From Tissierellia bacterium (GTDB lineage: Bacteria; Bacillota; Clostridia; Tissierellales; Tissierellaceae), in NCBI GenBank assembly GCA_012521625.1, contig JAAYLY010000058.1, forward strand, positions 1-32,039: a DNA stretch of 32,039 nucleotides. Reading direction: 5' to 3'. The translations under genes were made by a program, and so were the position numbers. Positions 23,796 through 31,700 of this stretch are shown in pieces. Below the pieces are notes generated by a model. That model saw nothing but the letters and a program-made list of their open reading frames with translations, did no database searches and was not told the origin of the DNA. Within the stretch, counting starts at the first letter, position 1, and every line of letters begins with the position of its first letter.

Positions 23796-25193
23796 ATGGA
23801 AAAGAACATCGGTCATATTGTTCAAGTAATTGGCCCAGTTGTTGATATTCGTTTCGAAGAAGGAGAATTACCAAACCTATTAAATGCCATTGAGATAGAA
23901 AAAGATGGAGAGACCTTGGTAGTTGAAGTAGCACAGCATATTGGTGATGATGTTGTTAGATGCATCTCAATGGGTTCAACGGACGGCCTTATTAGGGGAA
24001 TGGAAGCAAGGGATACAGGACAGGCCATAACTGTACCTGTAGGTCCTGAAACCCTAGGTAGATTATTTAACGTATTAGGAGAACCGATAGATGGTAAAGA
24101 GCAGGTAAAAGATGCTAAAAAGATGCCTATACATAGGCCAGCACCGTCCTTTGAGGAGCAGGAAACATCCCAGGAAATATTTGAAACTGGTATAAAGGTT
24201 ATCGACTTGATAGCACCCTATGCCAAGGGGGGGAAAGTTGGACTATTTGGTGGTGCTGGAGTAGGTAAGACTGTATTAATACAGGAGTTAATCAACAATA
24301 TAGCTACCCAGCACGGTGGTATTTCAGTATTTGCTGGAGTAGGAGAAAGGACTAGAGAGGGTAACGACCTCTATTATGAGATGATAGAGTCAGGAGTAAT
24401 AGACAAGACGGTTCTTGTATTCGGACAGATGAATGAACCACCAGGAGCTAGGATGAGGGTTGGGCTTACTGGCCTAACTATGGCTGAATATTTTAGGGAT
24501 GAGGAAAATCAGGACGTTCTATTATTTATCGACAATATATTCAGATTTACCCAAGCTGGATCAGAAGTATCCGCCCTTTTAGGTAGGATGCCTTCAGCTG
24601 TAGGTTATCAGCCTACACTGGCTACTGAGATGGGCCAACTTCAAGAAAGGATAACCTCCACTAAGAAGGGGTCTATCACCAGTGTTCAGGCGGTATATGT
24701 TCCAGCAGACGACTTAACAGACCCTGCACCAGCTACTACCTTTGCTCACTTGGATGCTACTACAGTATTGTCCCGTTCTATTGCTGAGCTAGGTATATAT
24801 CCAGCGGTAGACCCATTGGATTCTTCTTCTAGGATTTTAGCACCAGAAATTGTGGGTAAGGAACACTATGAAGTAGCTAGGGGTGTACAGGAGTTATTAC
24901 AAAGGTATAAGGAACTACAAGATATTATAGCCATCCTAGGTATGGATGAGCTTTCCGATGAGGATAAACTTATAGTTGCTAGGGCTAGAAAGGTTCAAAG
25001 GTTCTTATCACAACCCTTCACAGTAGCATCTCATTTTACAGGCTTAGAGGGTAAATATGTACCTATTAAAGAAACAGTAAGAGGATTTAAAGAAATACTT
25101 GAGGGTAAACACGATGATTTACCAGAGTCTGCCTTCTTTATGGTAGGTACTATAGATGAAGCCGTAGAAAAGGCTAAAAAGGTGGAGAGATAA
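23796..25193 (+). CDS. atpD: F1Fo ATP synthase subunit beta
   Basis: The 465-residue catalytic subunit. Walker A GGAGVGKT (152-159), the catalytic glutamate in GERTREGNDLY, Walker B LLFIDNIFRF, the family signature PAVDPLDSSSR, and the DELSDED loop near the C terminus (DELSEED in other species). ATG after GAAAGGAGTGGG. Separated from atpC by one base. Confidence 0.98.
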   Translation: MEKNIGHIVQVIGPVVDIRFEEGELPNLLNAIEIEKDGETLVVEVAQHIGDDVVRCISMGSTDGLIRGMEARDTGQAITVPVGPETLGRLFNVLGEPIDGKEQVKDAKKMPIHRPAPSFEEQETSQEIFETGIKVIDLIAPYAKGGKVGLFGGAGVGKTVLIQELINNIATQHGGISVFAGVGERTREGNDLYYEMIESGVIDKTVLVFGQMNEPPGARMRVGLTGLTMAEYFRDEENQDVLLFIDNIFRFTQAGSEVSALLGRMPSAVGYQPTLATEMGQLQERITSTKKGSITSVQAVYVPADDLTDPAPATTFAHLDATTVLSRSIAELGIYPAVDPLDSSSRILAPEIVGKEHYEVARGVQELLQRYKELQDIIAILGMDELSDEDKLIVARARKVQRFLSQPFTVASHFTGLEGKYVPIKETVRGFKEILEGKHDDLPESAFFMVGTIDEAVEKAKKVER

Positions 25194-25194
25194 A

Positions 25195-25599
25195 ATGGCT
25201 AAAGTTCATCTTCAAATCGTTACGCCCGAAAAGGAATTCTTTAATGGCCAAGTGGATATGGTTATAGCTAAAGGTGTGGAAGGTGACTTTGCTATTTTAA
25301 GGGGCAGGGCTCCAATTGCGACTCCACTAGAGATAGGAAAGCTAAGAATTAAGCAGGATGGAGTGGAAAGGATAGCTGCCATATGTGGTGGCTACTTAAC
25401 TGCCTTAGATAATGAAGTTACAATAGTAACAGATTCAGCCGAATGGCCTGAAGAGATAGATGTGGAAAGGGCTATGGAAGCTAAGAAGAGGGCGGAAGCC
25501 AGGTTAAATGGGAAGGATCCTAATATAGATGTGGCTAGGGCTGAAGCTGCTTTAAGAAGAGCTATGAACAGATTGGAAGTTTCTAAGGATAAAAAATAG
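25195..25599 (+). CDS. atpC: F1Fo ATP synthase subunit epsilon
   Basis: The 134-residue rotor subunit that couples and inhibits F1. An N-terminal beta sandwich (VHLQIVTPEKEFFNG through GGYLTALDNEVTIVTDSAEWPEEI) is followed by a two-helix C-terminal domain from about residue 87 that could act as the inhibitory arm. Its ribosome site (AAGGTGGAG) lies inside the end of atpD. Last gene before a strong terminator. Confidence 0.95.
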   Translation: MAKVHLQIVTPEKEFFNGQVDMVIAKGVEGDFAILRGRAPIATPLEIGKLRIKQDGVERIAAICGGYLTALDNEVTIVTDSAEWPEEIDVERAMEAKKRAEARLNGKDPNIDVARAEAALRRAMNRLEVSKDKK

Positions 25600-25632
25600 A
25601 TAAAAAAGCAAAAAAATTTTAAAAAGATGTAT

Positions 25633-25685
25633 AAAAAGTACCCTTCTTTGGTAATACTTTGTACTAAAGGAAAGGGTACTTTTTT
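25633..25685 (+). terminator. Strong Rho-independent terminator of the ATP synthase operon
   Basis: A long stem built on a perfect 13-bp core (25633-25645 with 25672-25684), partly extended inward, is followed by the T run already within the right arm. It lies 33 bp after the atpC stop codon. Confidence 0.88.
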
Positions 25686-25726
25686 AATAGAATGTTTTGT
25701 CCCCCTTTACATTCTTAAAAAAGGCT

Positions 25727-25780
25727 CTTTCCTTTTTACAAATAAAAGGAAAGCCCATCTAATTTTTATTTTAAAATGGG
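25727..25780 (+). other. Two further adjacent hairpins in the atpC-ywmB gap
   Basis: A 10-bp stem (25727-25736 with 25744-25753, 7-nt loop) abuts a weak 5-bp CCCAT/ATGGG stem (25754-25758 with 25776-25780). There is no T run after either. Their position in the leader of ywmB-murA suggests a possible RNA element. No promoter for ywmB-murA is obvious by eye. Confidence 0.35.
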
Positions 25781-25811
25781 ACTTGCCTTCAATTTTGGGG
25801 GAGGAATTCAC

Positions 25812-26597
25812 ATGAAAAGATTAGTCTGTGTATTTATCATATTGGGACTTCTAATACCTATAGGTTCTCAGGCGGAGACGAAAAAGGATGAATTAGACAT
25901 TCTCTACAACATAATGGAAGGCCTTGATGGCAAATGTCTAGAAGTGGATCTGGTCTTCAACGGAATAATATTTGATACTTTTATAGATGGAGAGGAATTA
26001 AAGCTAATAGGAGAGGAAGTAAGGACTAAATTAGGCATAGTAGGTAAGGAAGTGGATCCCTATATAGAGGAAGAAGTTTTGGAAGAACACTATACTAAAG
26101 AAGTAATTTTCCAAGAGGATTTTAACCAAATTACCTATATAGGTCAGGATGAGGACTTAAATAAAATAGTTATAATCCTAACCTCCTATGAATATGATGA
26201 GGTAAAAAGTGGAGAAACATATTTATATATAAATATTATGAAAAATAGTGATTTAATAAAAAATAATGATATAATAGAAGCGGTAATGTCAATTTATGAA
26301 AGCTTTAATGTAGCAATAGACAAAACATATTGCTTACTAGGTGAAATTTCTAACGATATGAGTTATAATAATATGGTGAAGGAAATTAACAAAATTTTTG
26401 CTCGGATGGATGTAGAAGTTGTAGATGAGTTTACAGATGGAAGTATGATTTCTTTCACAGCTTACACACCACTGATTGAAGAATACATAGAGATAGGAAA
26501 GGATAGGATCAACTTAAATATAGCAATTAGATCTAGCCAGATAGATGATAAGACTCATATATGGATAGCTACACCAGTCATAACTGTTGGATATTAA
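25812..26597 (+). CDS. ywmB: YwmB-like secreted protein
   Basis: 261 residues from the ATG at 25812, set by GGGGGAGGAATT; an in-frame ATG at 25776 would destroy the signal peptide. N-terminal signal peptide or anchor (about 1-21, ending SQA). The rest is acidic and mixed alpha/beta, with two halves that begin similarly, consistent with the YwmB/TATA-box-binding-like (DUF1779) family. In B. subtilis ywmB also precedes murAA. Function unknown, probably linked to the cell envelope by context. The stop codon overlaps the murA ribosome site. Confidence 0.72.
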   Translation: MKRLVCVFIILGLLIPIGSQAETKKDELDILYNIMEGLDGKCLEVDLVFNGIIFDTFIDGEELKLIGEEVRTKLGIVGKEVDPYIEEEVLEEHYTKEVIFQEDFNQITYIGQDEDLNKIVIILTSYEYDEVKSGETYLYINIMKNSDLIKNNDIIEAVMSIYESFNVAIDKTYCLLGEISNDMSYNNMVKEINKIFARMDVEVVDEFTDGSMISFTAYTPLIEEYIEIGKDRINLNIAIRSSQIDDKTHIWIATPVITVGY

Positions 26598-26610
26598 AGG
26601 AGGTTATAAT

Positions 26611-27870
26611 TTGGAAATTATCGTTGTAGAGAAGAGTCCTCCACTAAAGGGGAAGATTAGAGTAAATGGAGCAAAAAATTCAGCACTTCCTATATTAGCA
26701 GCGTCACTATTAGGAACTGAAGACATCATACTGGAAGATGTACCTAAGATAAAAGATGTTGAGATAATGTGTGAAGTCTTAAGGACCTTAGGAGCTAAGG
26801 TGGAAATTTTAGATGAGGGAATCATAAAGATTAATGCTAAAAATTTAGATAATTATGTTACACCCTATAACCTTATGAATAAGATGAGGGCATCCCTCTT
26901 GGTAATGGGCCCCATCTTAGCTAGATTGGGTAAAGCTGTTTGTTCACAACCTGGCGGTTGCGCCATTGGAACTAGGCCAATCGACCTACACCTAAAGGGA
27001 TTTAAGGCCCTAGGTGCAGGGGTTGAAACTGAATTTGGAAATATAAATGCCCACACTGATAAATTAGTAGGCAACAAGATTTATCTAGATTTTCCTTCTG
27101 TTGGGGCTACTGAAAATATAATGATGGCTGCCACCATGGCTGAAGGAGTAACTATTATCGATAACGCCGCCATGGAGCCGGAAATAGTAGACTTGCAGAA
27201 CTTCCTAAATAAGTTGGGAGCAGATATAAAGGGAGCAGGTACATCTACAATTAAGATAAAGGGTGTAAAAAAATTAGGTGGGGCCTCCCATCAGATTATA
27301 CCAGATAGGATAGAAGCCGGAACCTTTATGGTTGGAGCTGCAATTACCGGTGGAGACGTTATAGTAGATAATGTAATAACCAGCCACATAAAACCTGTCA
27401 TTGCTAAGTTAAGGGAAGTTGGAGTTGAGGTAATTGAAAATGCAGATAGTGTTAGAGTAATAGGTACAGATAAACTAAAGGCCATAGATGTAAAAACCTT
27501 ACCCTATCCGGGCTTCCCAACGGACATGGCAGCTCAGTTTATGGCCCTATTGACCATATGTGAAGGAAGTAGCGTAGTAATAGAGACCGTATTCGAAAAT
27601 AGGTTTATGCATGTGGATGAGCTAAAGCGTATGGGAGCAGATATTAAGATAGATGGCAAGTCTGCCATTGTAAGGGGAGTTGACCATTTAACAGGGGCTC
27701 CAGTAAAGGCCTCTGACTTAAGGGCAGGGGCAGCCTTAATCCTAGCAGGAATGGCTGCAGATGGCACCACTGAAATTGAAAACATCCACCATATCGATAG
27801 GGGATATGTGGATATTGAAGCCCGCTTAAGAAGTCTAGGTGCTAGAGTTTATAGAAAAACTGTGGAATAA
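26611..27870 (+). CDS. murA: UDP-N-acetylglucosamine 1-carboxyvinyltransferase
   Basis: Transfers enolpyruvate from PEP to UDP-GlcNAc, the first committed step of peptidoglycan synthesis. From the TTG at 26611, placed 6 nt after AAAGGAGGT, it is 419 residues. Lys22-Asn23 are in the NGAKNSALP motif. The PEP-reactive cysteine is C117 in PGGCAIGTRP; it is the target of fosfomycin, and Asp there would mean resistance. A late AGAALILAGMAADGTTEI segment is typical. Thirteen bp after ywmB. Confidence 0.97.
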   Translation: MEIIVVEKSPPLKGKIRVNGAKNSALPILAASLLGTEDIILEDVPKIKDVEIMCEVLRTLGAKVEILDEGIIKINAKNLDNYVTPYNLMNKMRASLLVMGPILARLGKAVCSQPGGCAIGTRPIDLHLKGFKALGAGVETEFGNINAHTDKLVGNKIYLDFPSVGATENIMMAATMAEGVTIIDNAAMEPEIVDLQNFLNKLGADIKGAGTSTIKIKGVKKLGGASHQIIPDRIEAGTFMVGAAITGGDVIVDNVITSHIKPVIAKLREVGVEVIENADSVRVIGTDKLKAIDVKTLPYPGFPTDMAAQFMALLTICEGSSVVIETVFENRFMHVDELKRMGADIKIDGKSAIVRGVDHLTGAPVKASDLRAGAALILAGMAADGTTEIENIHHIDRGYVDIEARLRSLGARVYRKTVE

Positions 27871-27974
27871 TAAACAGTAGAAGAGAAAGGGAAAATAAAA
27901 TAGCTAATAAAAAGATTGAAATATCTAATAAAAAGAGCAAATAAAAGATTGGAATAATTAATTTGAATATAATA

Positions 27975-28020
27975 GCTAATAATTATTAGCGATAAGGTTG
28001 TCACCTTATCGCTTTAATAT
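27975..28020 (+). terminator. Terminator hairpin after murA, overlapped by a 16-bp palindrome
   Basis: A perfect 11-bp stem (27988-27998 with 28003-28013) with a TGTC tetraloop precedes a short T-rich tail. A perfect 16-bp palindrome (27975-27990) shares three bases with its left arm. The murA-feoA gap (27871-28141) also has a 12-bp direct repeat CTAATAAAAAGA at 27904 and 27925 in AT-rich sequence, plus the Fur box and promoter listed separately. Confidence 0.7.
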
Positions 28021-28033
28021 TTAAAATTTTCGT

Positions 28034-28054
28034 TGAGAATGACTATCATTTTCA
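28034..28054. promoter_or_regulatory. Fur box (two overlapping 7-1-7 sites)
   Basis: The site at 28034-28048 matches the 7-1-7 Fur consensus TGATAATNATTATCA at 12 of 14 fixed positions. A second, offset by 6 bp (28040-28054), matches at 11 of 14. As a 19-mer, 28035-28053 matches the classical Fur box at 15 of 19. It directly abuts the -35 box of the feoA promoter, so iron-dependent repression by Fur is expected. Confidence 0.8.
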
Positions 28055-28083
28055 TTGACAAGGTAAATCTAAAGTGTTAAAAT
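28055..28083 (+). promoter_or_regulatory. Sigma-A promoter of the feoA operon
   Basis: Perfect TTGACA (28055-28060), 17-bp spacer, TAAAAT (28078-28083). It is the best promoter by eye in the window, directly downstream of the Fur box and 58 bp before the feoA start. Confidence 0.8.
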
Positions 28084-28141
28084 TTTATTAAACAAATGAT
28101 ATTATATATTAATGAAAAAGATGTTTGCAGGAGGGGATCTC

Positions 28142-28354
28142 ATGCCTATATATAGCTTAAATAAAGACACTAGCTGCAGGATAGTATCTATCCCTAATGT
28201 AAGCCTATTAGAATCTCTAGGCATTAGGAAGGGTATAAAGGTTAAGTTGAAAAATAAACAGCCACTAGGCGGGCCTGTAGTAGTACAAATGGGTACTAGG
28301 AATATTGCCATTGGGCGTGATATAGCAAATCAAATAATGGTGGAGGTAATCTAG
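28142..28354 (+). CDS. feoA: FeoA-family small SH3-like protein
   Basis: 70 residues from the ATG at 28142, placed 5 nt after GGAGGGGA; the ATG at 28112 precedes that site. It is a small beta-barrel (SH3-like) cytoplasmic protein with the FeoA pattern: SLLESLGIRKGIKVKLKNK, then GGPVVVQMGTRNIAIGRDIANQIMV. FeoA is thought to bind FeoB and aid ferrous iron uptake. First gene of the Fur-linked operon. Its stop codon directly abuts the feoB start. Confidence 0.88.
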   Translation: MPIYSLNKDTSCRIVSIPNVSLLESLGIRKGIKVKLKNKQPLGGPVVVQMGTRNIAIGRDIANQIMVEVI

Positions 28355-30115
28355 ATGAGCAAGAGTAGTACTGACATTGAAACTGCTACTGCTAGTAAGA
28401 GGATCTTACTTATGGGTAACCCCAATGTGGGTAAGAGCGTCTTGTTTTTTAAAATGACTGGTGTTCAGGTTGAAATTTCAAACTACACTGGAACGACAGT
28501 TGGATTTACTAAGTCTAGGATACAGCTTGGGGATGAAGAAGTTGATTTTATAGACGTTCCAGGTACATATTCCCTAGAGTCCACATCTGAAGCAGAAGAT
28601 GTGGCAGTTAAGTTTTTGGAGTCTAAACCTACGGCTGTAGTTTGTGTTTTAGACTCAACCAACCTGGAAAGGAACTTAAGGTTGGCCCTACAGATTAAGG
28701 AATATAATATTCCCATGCTTTTTGTCTTAAATCTGATGGACGTGTCCAAAAGGCAGGGAATCAATATAGATGTTAAACAGCTGGAAAGGGAATTAGGAGC
28801 TAGGGTAATCCCTGCTGTTGCTGTTAAAGATCAGGGTGTAGACGATATTCGAAAAGAATTAACTAAATTGATAAAGGATATAGGGGATGAAGATAATAGG
28901 ATAAGGCCTAAAGGTGAAAGCCTTAGCAATGAAGAATTGTGGAATAGGGCTGCAGAAATAGCTGGTAGGGTACAAAGTTTTACCAGGGTAGAGAAGAATA
29001 TCCTTGAAAGGTTGGGAGAGCTTACCATCCAGCCATGGCCTGGTATCCCTATAGCTATCTTGGTAATGGTCTTATCATTGGCCTTAGTAGTAGGAATAGG
29101 TAAGGGGATAAGGGCTTTAATTCTACTTCCCTTTGTTAATGATGTCTATGCCCCCCTAGTTACTAAGTTGATTTCCACTTTCATTGGACCAGGTATATTA
29201 AGAAATATCCTAGTTGGTGAGTATGGAATCTTGATTAAGATGGTAGAATGGCCTCTAGCACTGATATTGCCTTATGTATTTTTATTCTATGTGGTTATAT
29301 CCTTCTTGGAGGATTCCGGCTACCTACCCAGGATAGGGGTTCTAATGGACGCCATCCTTAGTAAACTAGGAGTTCAAGGGGGAAGTATGATACCTATCCT
29401 ACTAGGTTACGGTTGTGCAGTACCTGCTGTTATAGGTACCAGGGCGGCAACAACCCTTAAGGAGAGGCTATTGGTGACCCTGATGGTTTGCTTTGCTGTA
29501 CCCTGCGTATCCCAAACAGGCGCCTTCATAAGCCTATTAGGGGATTATTCTGTTTTTATGTTAGTTACTATATACTTAATATCCCTACTTACTATGGTAG
29601 TGGTAGCTAAAATAGCCGACAGGGTCATCAAGGGACAAGCAGAACCTATGATAATCGAAATTCCAAACCTGTTGCTTCCTGATAGAAAGGCCTACTTCAG
29701 GAAGTTAAAGATGCGTATGCAGCATTTCTTTGTAGATGCAGAGCTTCCTATGTTAATAGGGGTTTTAATAGCTGCCTTAGTAATAGAAACTGGAATCTTA
29801 AACCAAGTTAGCCAATGGATTGAACCCCTTGTTGTAAATTGGTTAGGTTTACCTAAGGAAGCCAGCCTATCTCTCTTATTAGGTATAATTAGAAGGGAAT
29901 TAGCAGTCCTACCCCTGTTGGACATGAACCTAAATGGCCTACAGATGTTTGTAGGTAGTATAGTTGCCCTATATTATCTTCCATGTTTGTCCGTATTTGC
30001 AGTATTAATAGAGGAGTTTAACTTAAAGACAGCTATTAGCATATCAATAGCCACTATAGTCTCTGCCTTTTTAGTAGGGGGTATAGTCAACCAAATAGGC
30101 CTGTTGTTTATCTAG
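28355..30115 (+). CDS. feoB: FeoB-type ferrous iron transporter, short divergent form
   Basis: 586 residues, against roughly 660-770 for most FeoB. The N-terminal GTPase domain has G1 GNPNVGKS (21-28), G2 around NYTGTTV, G3 DVPG (68-71) and G4 NLMD (126-129, usually NMMD). Two membrane Gate-type domains follow from about residue 230. Conserved FeoB elements are GEYG, FLEDSGYLPR and the gate motif here GYGCAVPAVIGTR (usually GFGCNVPAIMATR), keeping the cysteine but not the Asn. The second gate motif is replaced by a region ending VPCVSQTGA. Fe2+ uptake is likely from feoA and the Fur box, but another divalent metal is possible. Confidence 0.85.
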   Translation: MSKSSTDIETATASKRILLMGNPNVGKSVLFFKMTGVQVEISNYTGTTVGFTKSRIQLGDEEVDFIDVPGTYSLESTSEAEDVAVKFLESKPTAVVCVLDSTNLERNLRLALQIKEYNIPMLFVLNLMDVSKRQGINIDVKQLERELGARVIPAVAVKDQGVDDIRKELTKLIKDIGDEDNRIRPKGESLSNEELWNRAAEIAGRVQSFTRVEKNILERLGELTIQPWPGIPIAILVMVLSLALVVGIGKGIRALILLPFVNDVYAPLVTKLISTFIGPGILRNILVGEYGILIKMVEWPLALILPYVFLFYVVISFLEDSGYLPRIGVLMDAILSKLGVQGGSMIPILLGYGCAVPAVIGTRAATTLKERLLVTLMVCFAVPCVSQTGAFISLLGDYSVFMLVTIYLISLLTMVVVAKIADRVIKGQAEPMIIEIPNLLLPDRKAYFRKLKMRMQHFFVDAELPMLIGVLIAALVIETGILNQVSQWIEPLVVNWLGLPKEASLSLLLGIIRRELAVLPLLDMNLNGLQMFVGSIVALYYLPCLSVFAVLIEEFNLKTAISISIATIVSAFLVGGIVNQIGLLFI

Positions 30116-30130
30116 TTGGGGGATGGGCAT

Positions 30131-30754
30131 ATGGCTTTAATAACGGCAATTACCCAAAGGCTGGAGTATATGGTAGAGAAACTACCCTGGACCTACTTAT
30201 TCTTTAAGAAGTACTACGATCAAATTATAGATAAGGAAATAAAATTAGCAGATATAAAAGAAACGGATAGGATCCTCTGCATAGGTGGGGGTCCTTGTCC
30301 CTGTACGGCCATTGAACTTCACAAGAGGACTGGGGCCCGTGTATGGGTTGTTGATAACGACAGGGAAGTAGTCTACAATGCCTTGAGGAACATAGAGAGG
30401 CTAAATCTTTCGGACTTTGTATCTGTAAAATATGCCGACGGGAGAGATATCTGCCCTAAGGATTTTGATATTATACATATAGCCTTGCAAGTGACCCCAA
30501 AAGGAAAAGTCTTTGAAAACTTAATAAATAAGGCTAGGCCAGGAACTAAGATATTAGTTAGGATAGCCACTGATAAATATTCTAAGCTGTATAGTTCTTT
30601 AGATATTGCTGAGGCTGAGAGGGGAATCTACAAAAAGATTAATCATAACCGAAGGAATTTAGACTATACATTCCTTTATGTAACTGCAGGAGGGCTTAAT
30701 GAAGAAGTACTTAAAGTGGATAATAATACTGCTCTTGATAGTATTGCTATTTAA
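30131..30754 (+). CDS. Nicotianamine-synthase-like / class I SAM-dependent enzyme
   Basis: 207 residues from the ATG at 30131, after GGGGGATGGG; an in-frame TTG abutting feoB is less likely. A helical N terminus (1-45) precedes a Rossmann domain with strand ILCIGGGPCPCTAIEL (48-63), an acidic residue after the second strand (VVDND, D75/D77) and ADGRD. The GGGPxPxT glycine-proline loop resembles the GSGPLPLTS loop of nicotianamine synthases and CntL-type enzymes, which transfer an aminopropyl group from SAM, rather than ordinary methyltransferases (GxGxG). It is shorter than plant NAS. Product unknown; a lipid or small-molecule methyltransferase is the alternative. Last 56 bp overlap the next gene. 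Confidence 0.65.
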   Translation: MALITAITQRLEYMVEKLPWTYLFFKKYYDQIIDKEIKLADIKETDRILCIGGGPCPCTAIELHKRTGARVWVVDNDREVVYNALRNIERLNLSDFVSVKYADGRDICPKDFDIIHIALQVTPKGKVFENLINKARPGTKILVRIATDKYSKLYSSLDIAEAERGIYKKINHNRRNLDYTFLYVTAGGLNEEVLKVDNNTALDSIAI

Positions 30755-31700
30755 ACAATTGGATATAAATGAATACCTATTAAGCCTGAAGAAGCTTAGC
30801 CTTAATCACTGGTTAGCCTTAATTATGATGCAGCTATTAAGTTTTGCCCTCCTGCTAGTCCAGTGGAGAAGGTTGGCTACTGCTCTAGGTAAAGATATAA
30901 GAACTATGGATATGGTCTATGTAAATATGAAGGGTACCTTCTATGATACTATAACTCCTGGTTTAAAGGTGGGGGGAGAATTTGCAAGGGGTTCCAGCTT
31001 GGTAAATAAATTTGGATTTACACCAGCAGAAGCCTCGGCTTTAATAATTATACAAAAGAGTATAAGCGTATCCGCCTTAGTTTTACTCAGCATATTTTCC
31101 CTCTATCTCTTAAGTACACAATTTAAGTTGCAAGATTTGGTATTAGTTATAGCAAGTATAAGCTTTGGGGTTATACTTGCTTTACTTATTACTATTCTTT
31201 TGTTACCGGAAAAACTATATAACCATTTAGCTAGCAAAAGGCTGGAGGGAGTTTTTAAAGAAAAGAATCTTAAGTTTCTAGAAAAATATACTGAAGCCAG
31301 CAAGCTGCTTACTAAAGCTAAGAAGGAGATAGTGTTTCAATTTGTTCTATCCCTAATAGTTTGGACCCTGTTCCCCTTTAAGCTATATTTCATAATTCAA
31401 GCCTTGGGATTAGAGCTATCCTTTTTTAAAGTCTTTGCTGCAACAATCATCTCCTATATTGCTGGAATGCTTCCCCTCCTGCCAGGTGGATTAGGCAGTT
31501 TTGAAGGAACCATGGTTGCCCTCTTTCTCATCTGGGGAATTGAAAGGGAGTTAAGCTTAGTTATAGCCACCATATTTAGATTTATAACTTTTTGGTTTTT
31601 ATTCTTTATAAGCCTGGTCTATTTAGCAGGAAAAAAGGCTGGGTCAAAATTGAAAGGAGTACCTTATGAAAGTAGCCAAGAAAGCCAGTTTAAATTTTAA
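30699..31700 (+). CDS. UPF0104/LPG-synthase-like transmembrane protein (AglD/MprF flippase-type domain)
   Basis: 333 residues with about eight hydrophobic helices. Family features are QWRRL after helix 2, the TPGLKVGGEFARG loop with its conserved Gly and Glu, and LPGGLGSFEGTMVALFLIWG near the C terminus. Proteins of this family resemble the membrane part of lysyl-phosphatidylglycerol synthase/flippase MprF and archaeal AglD; they are thought to move or modify lipids, but no aminoacyl-transferase domain is present here. The start at 30699 is set by GGAGGG at 30688-30693, giving a 56-bp overlap with the upstream gene. Its end overlaps pssA by 35 bp. Confidence 0.85.
   Translation: MKKYLKWIIILLLIVLLFKQLDINEYLLSLKKLSLNHWLALIMMQLLSFALLLVQWRRLATALGKDIRTMDMVYVNMKGTFYDTITPGLKVGGEFARGSSLVNKFGFTPAEASALIIIQKSISVSALVLLSIFSLYLLSTQFKLQDLVLVIASISFGVILALLITILLLPEKLYNHLASKRLEGVFKEKNLKFLEKYTEASKLLTKAKKEIVFQFVLSLIVWTLFPFKLYFIIQALGLELSFFKVFAATIISYIAGMLPLLPGGLGSFEGTMVALFLIWGIERELSLVIATIFRFITFWFLFFISLVYLAGKKAGSKLKGVPYESSQESQFKF

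Noticed and set aside
25627..25815. A 62-codon open frame on the + strand
   Set aside because: It is read straight through the atp terminator and the following hairpins, has no ribosome site, and its low-complexity product is what stem sequences give.
28112..28141. FeoA start at the first ATG (28112)
   Set aside because: The strong GGAGGGGA site lies after it and only fits the ATG at 28142; the extra ten residues are not part of the FeoA fold.
30699..30754. Frameshift joining the NAS-like gene and UPF0104 into one protein
   Set aside because: The 56-bp overlap is explained by a good ribosome site (30688-30693) and separate ATG; the two products have unrelated folds and complete ends.
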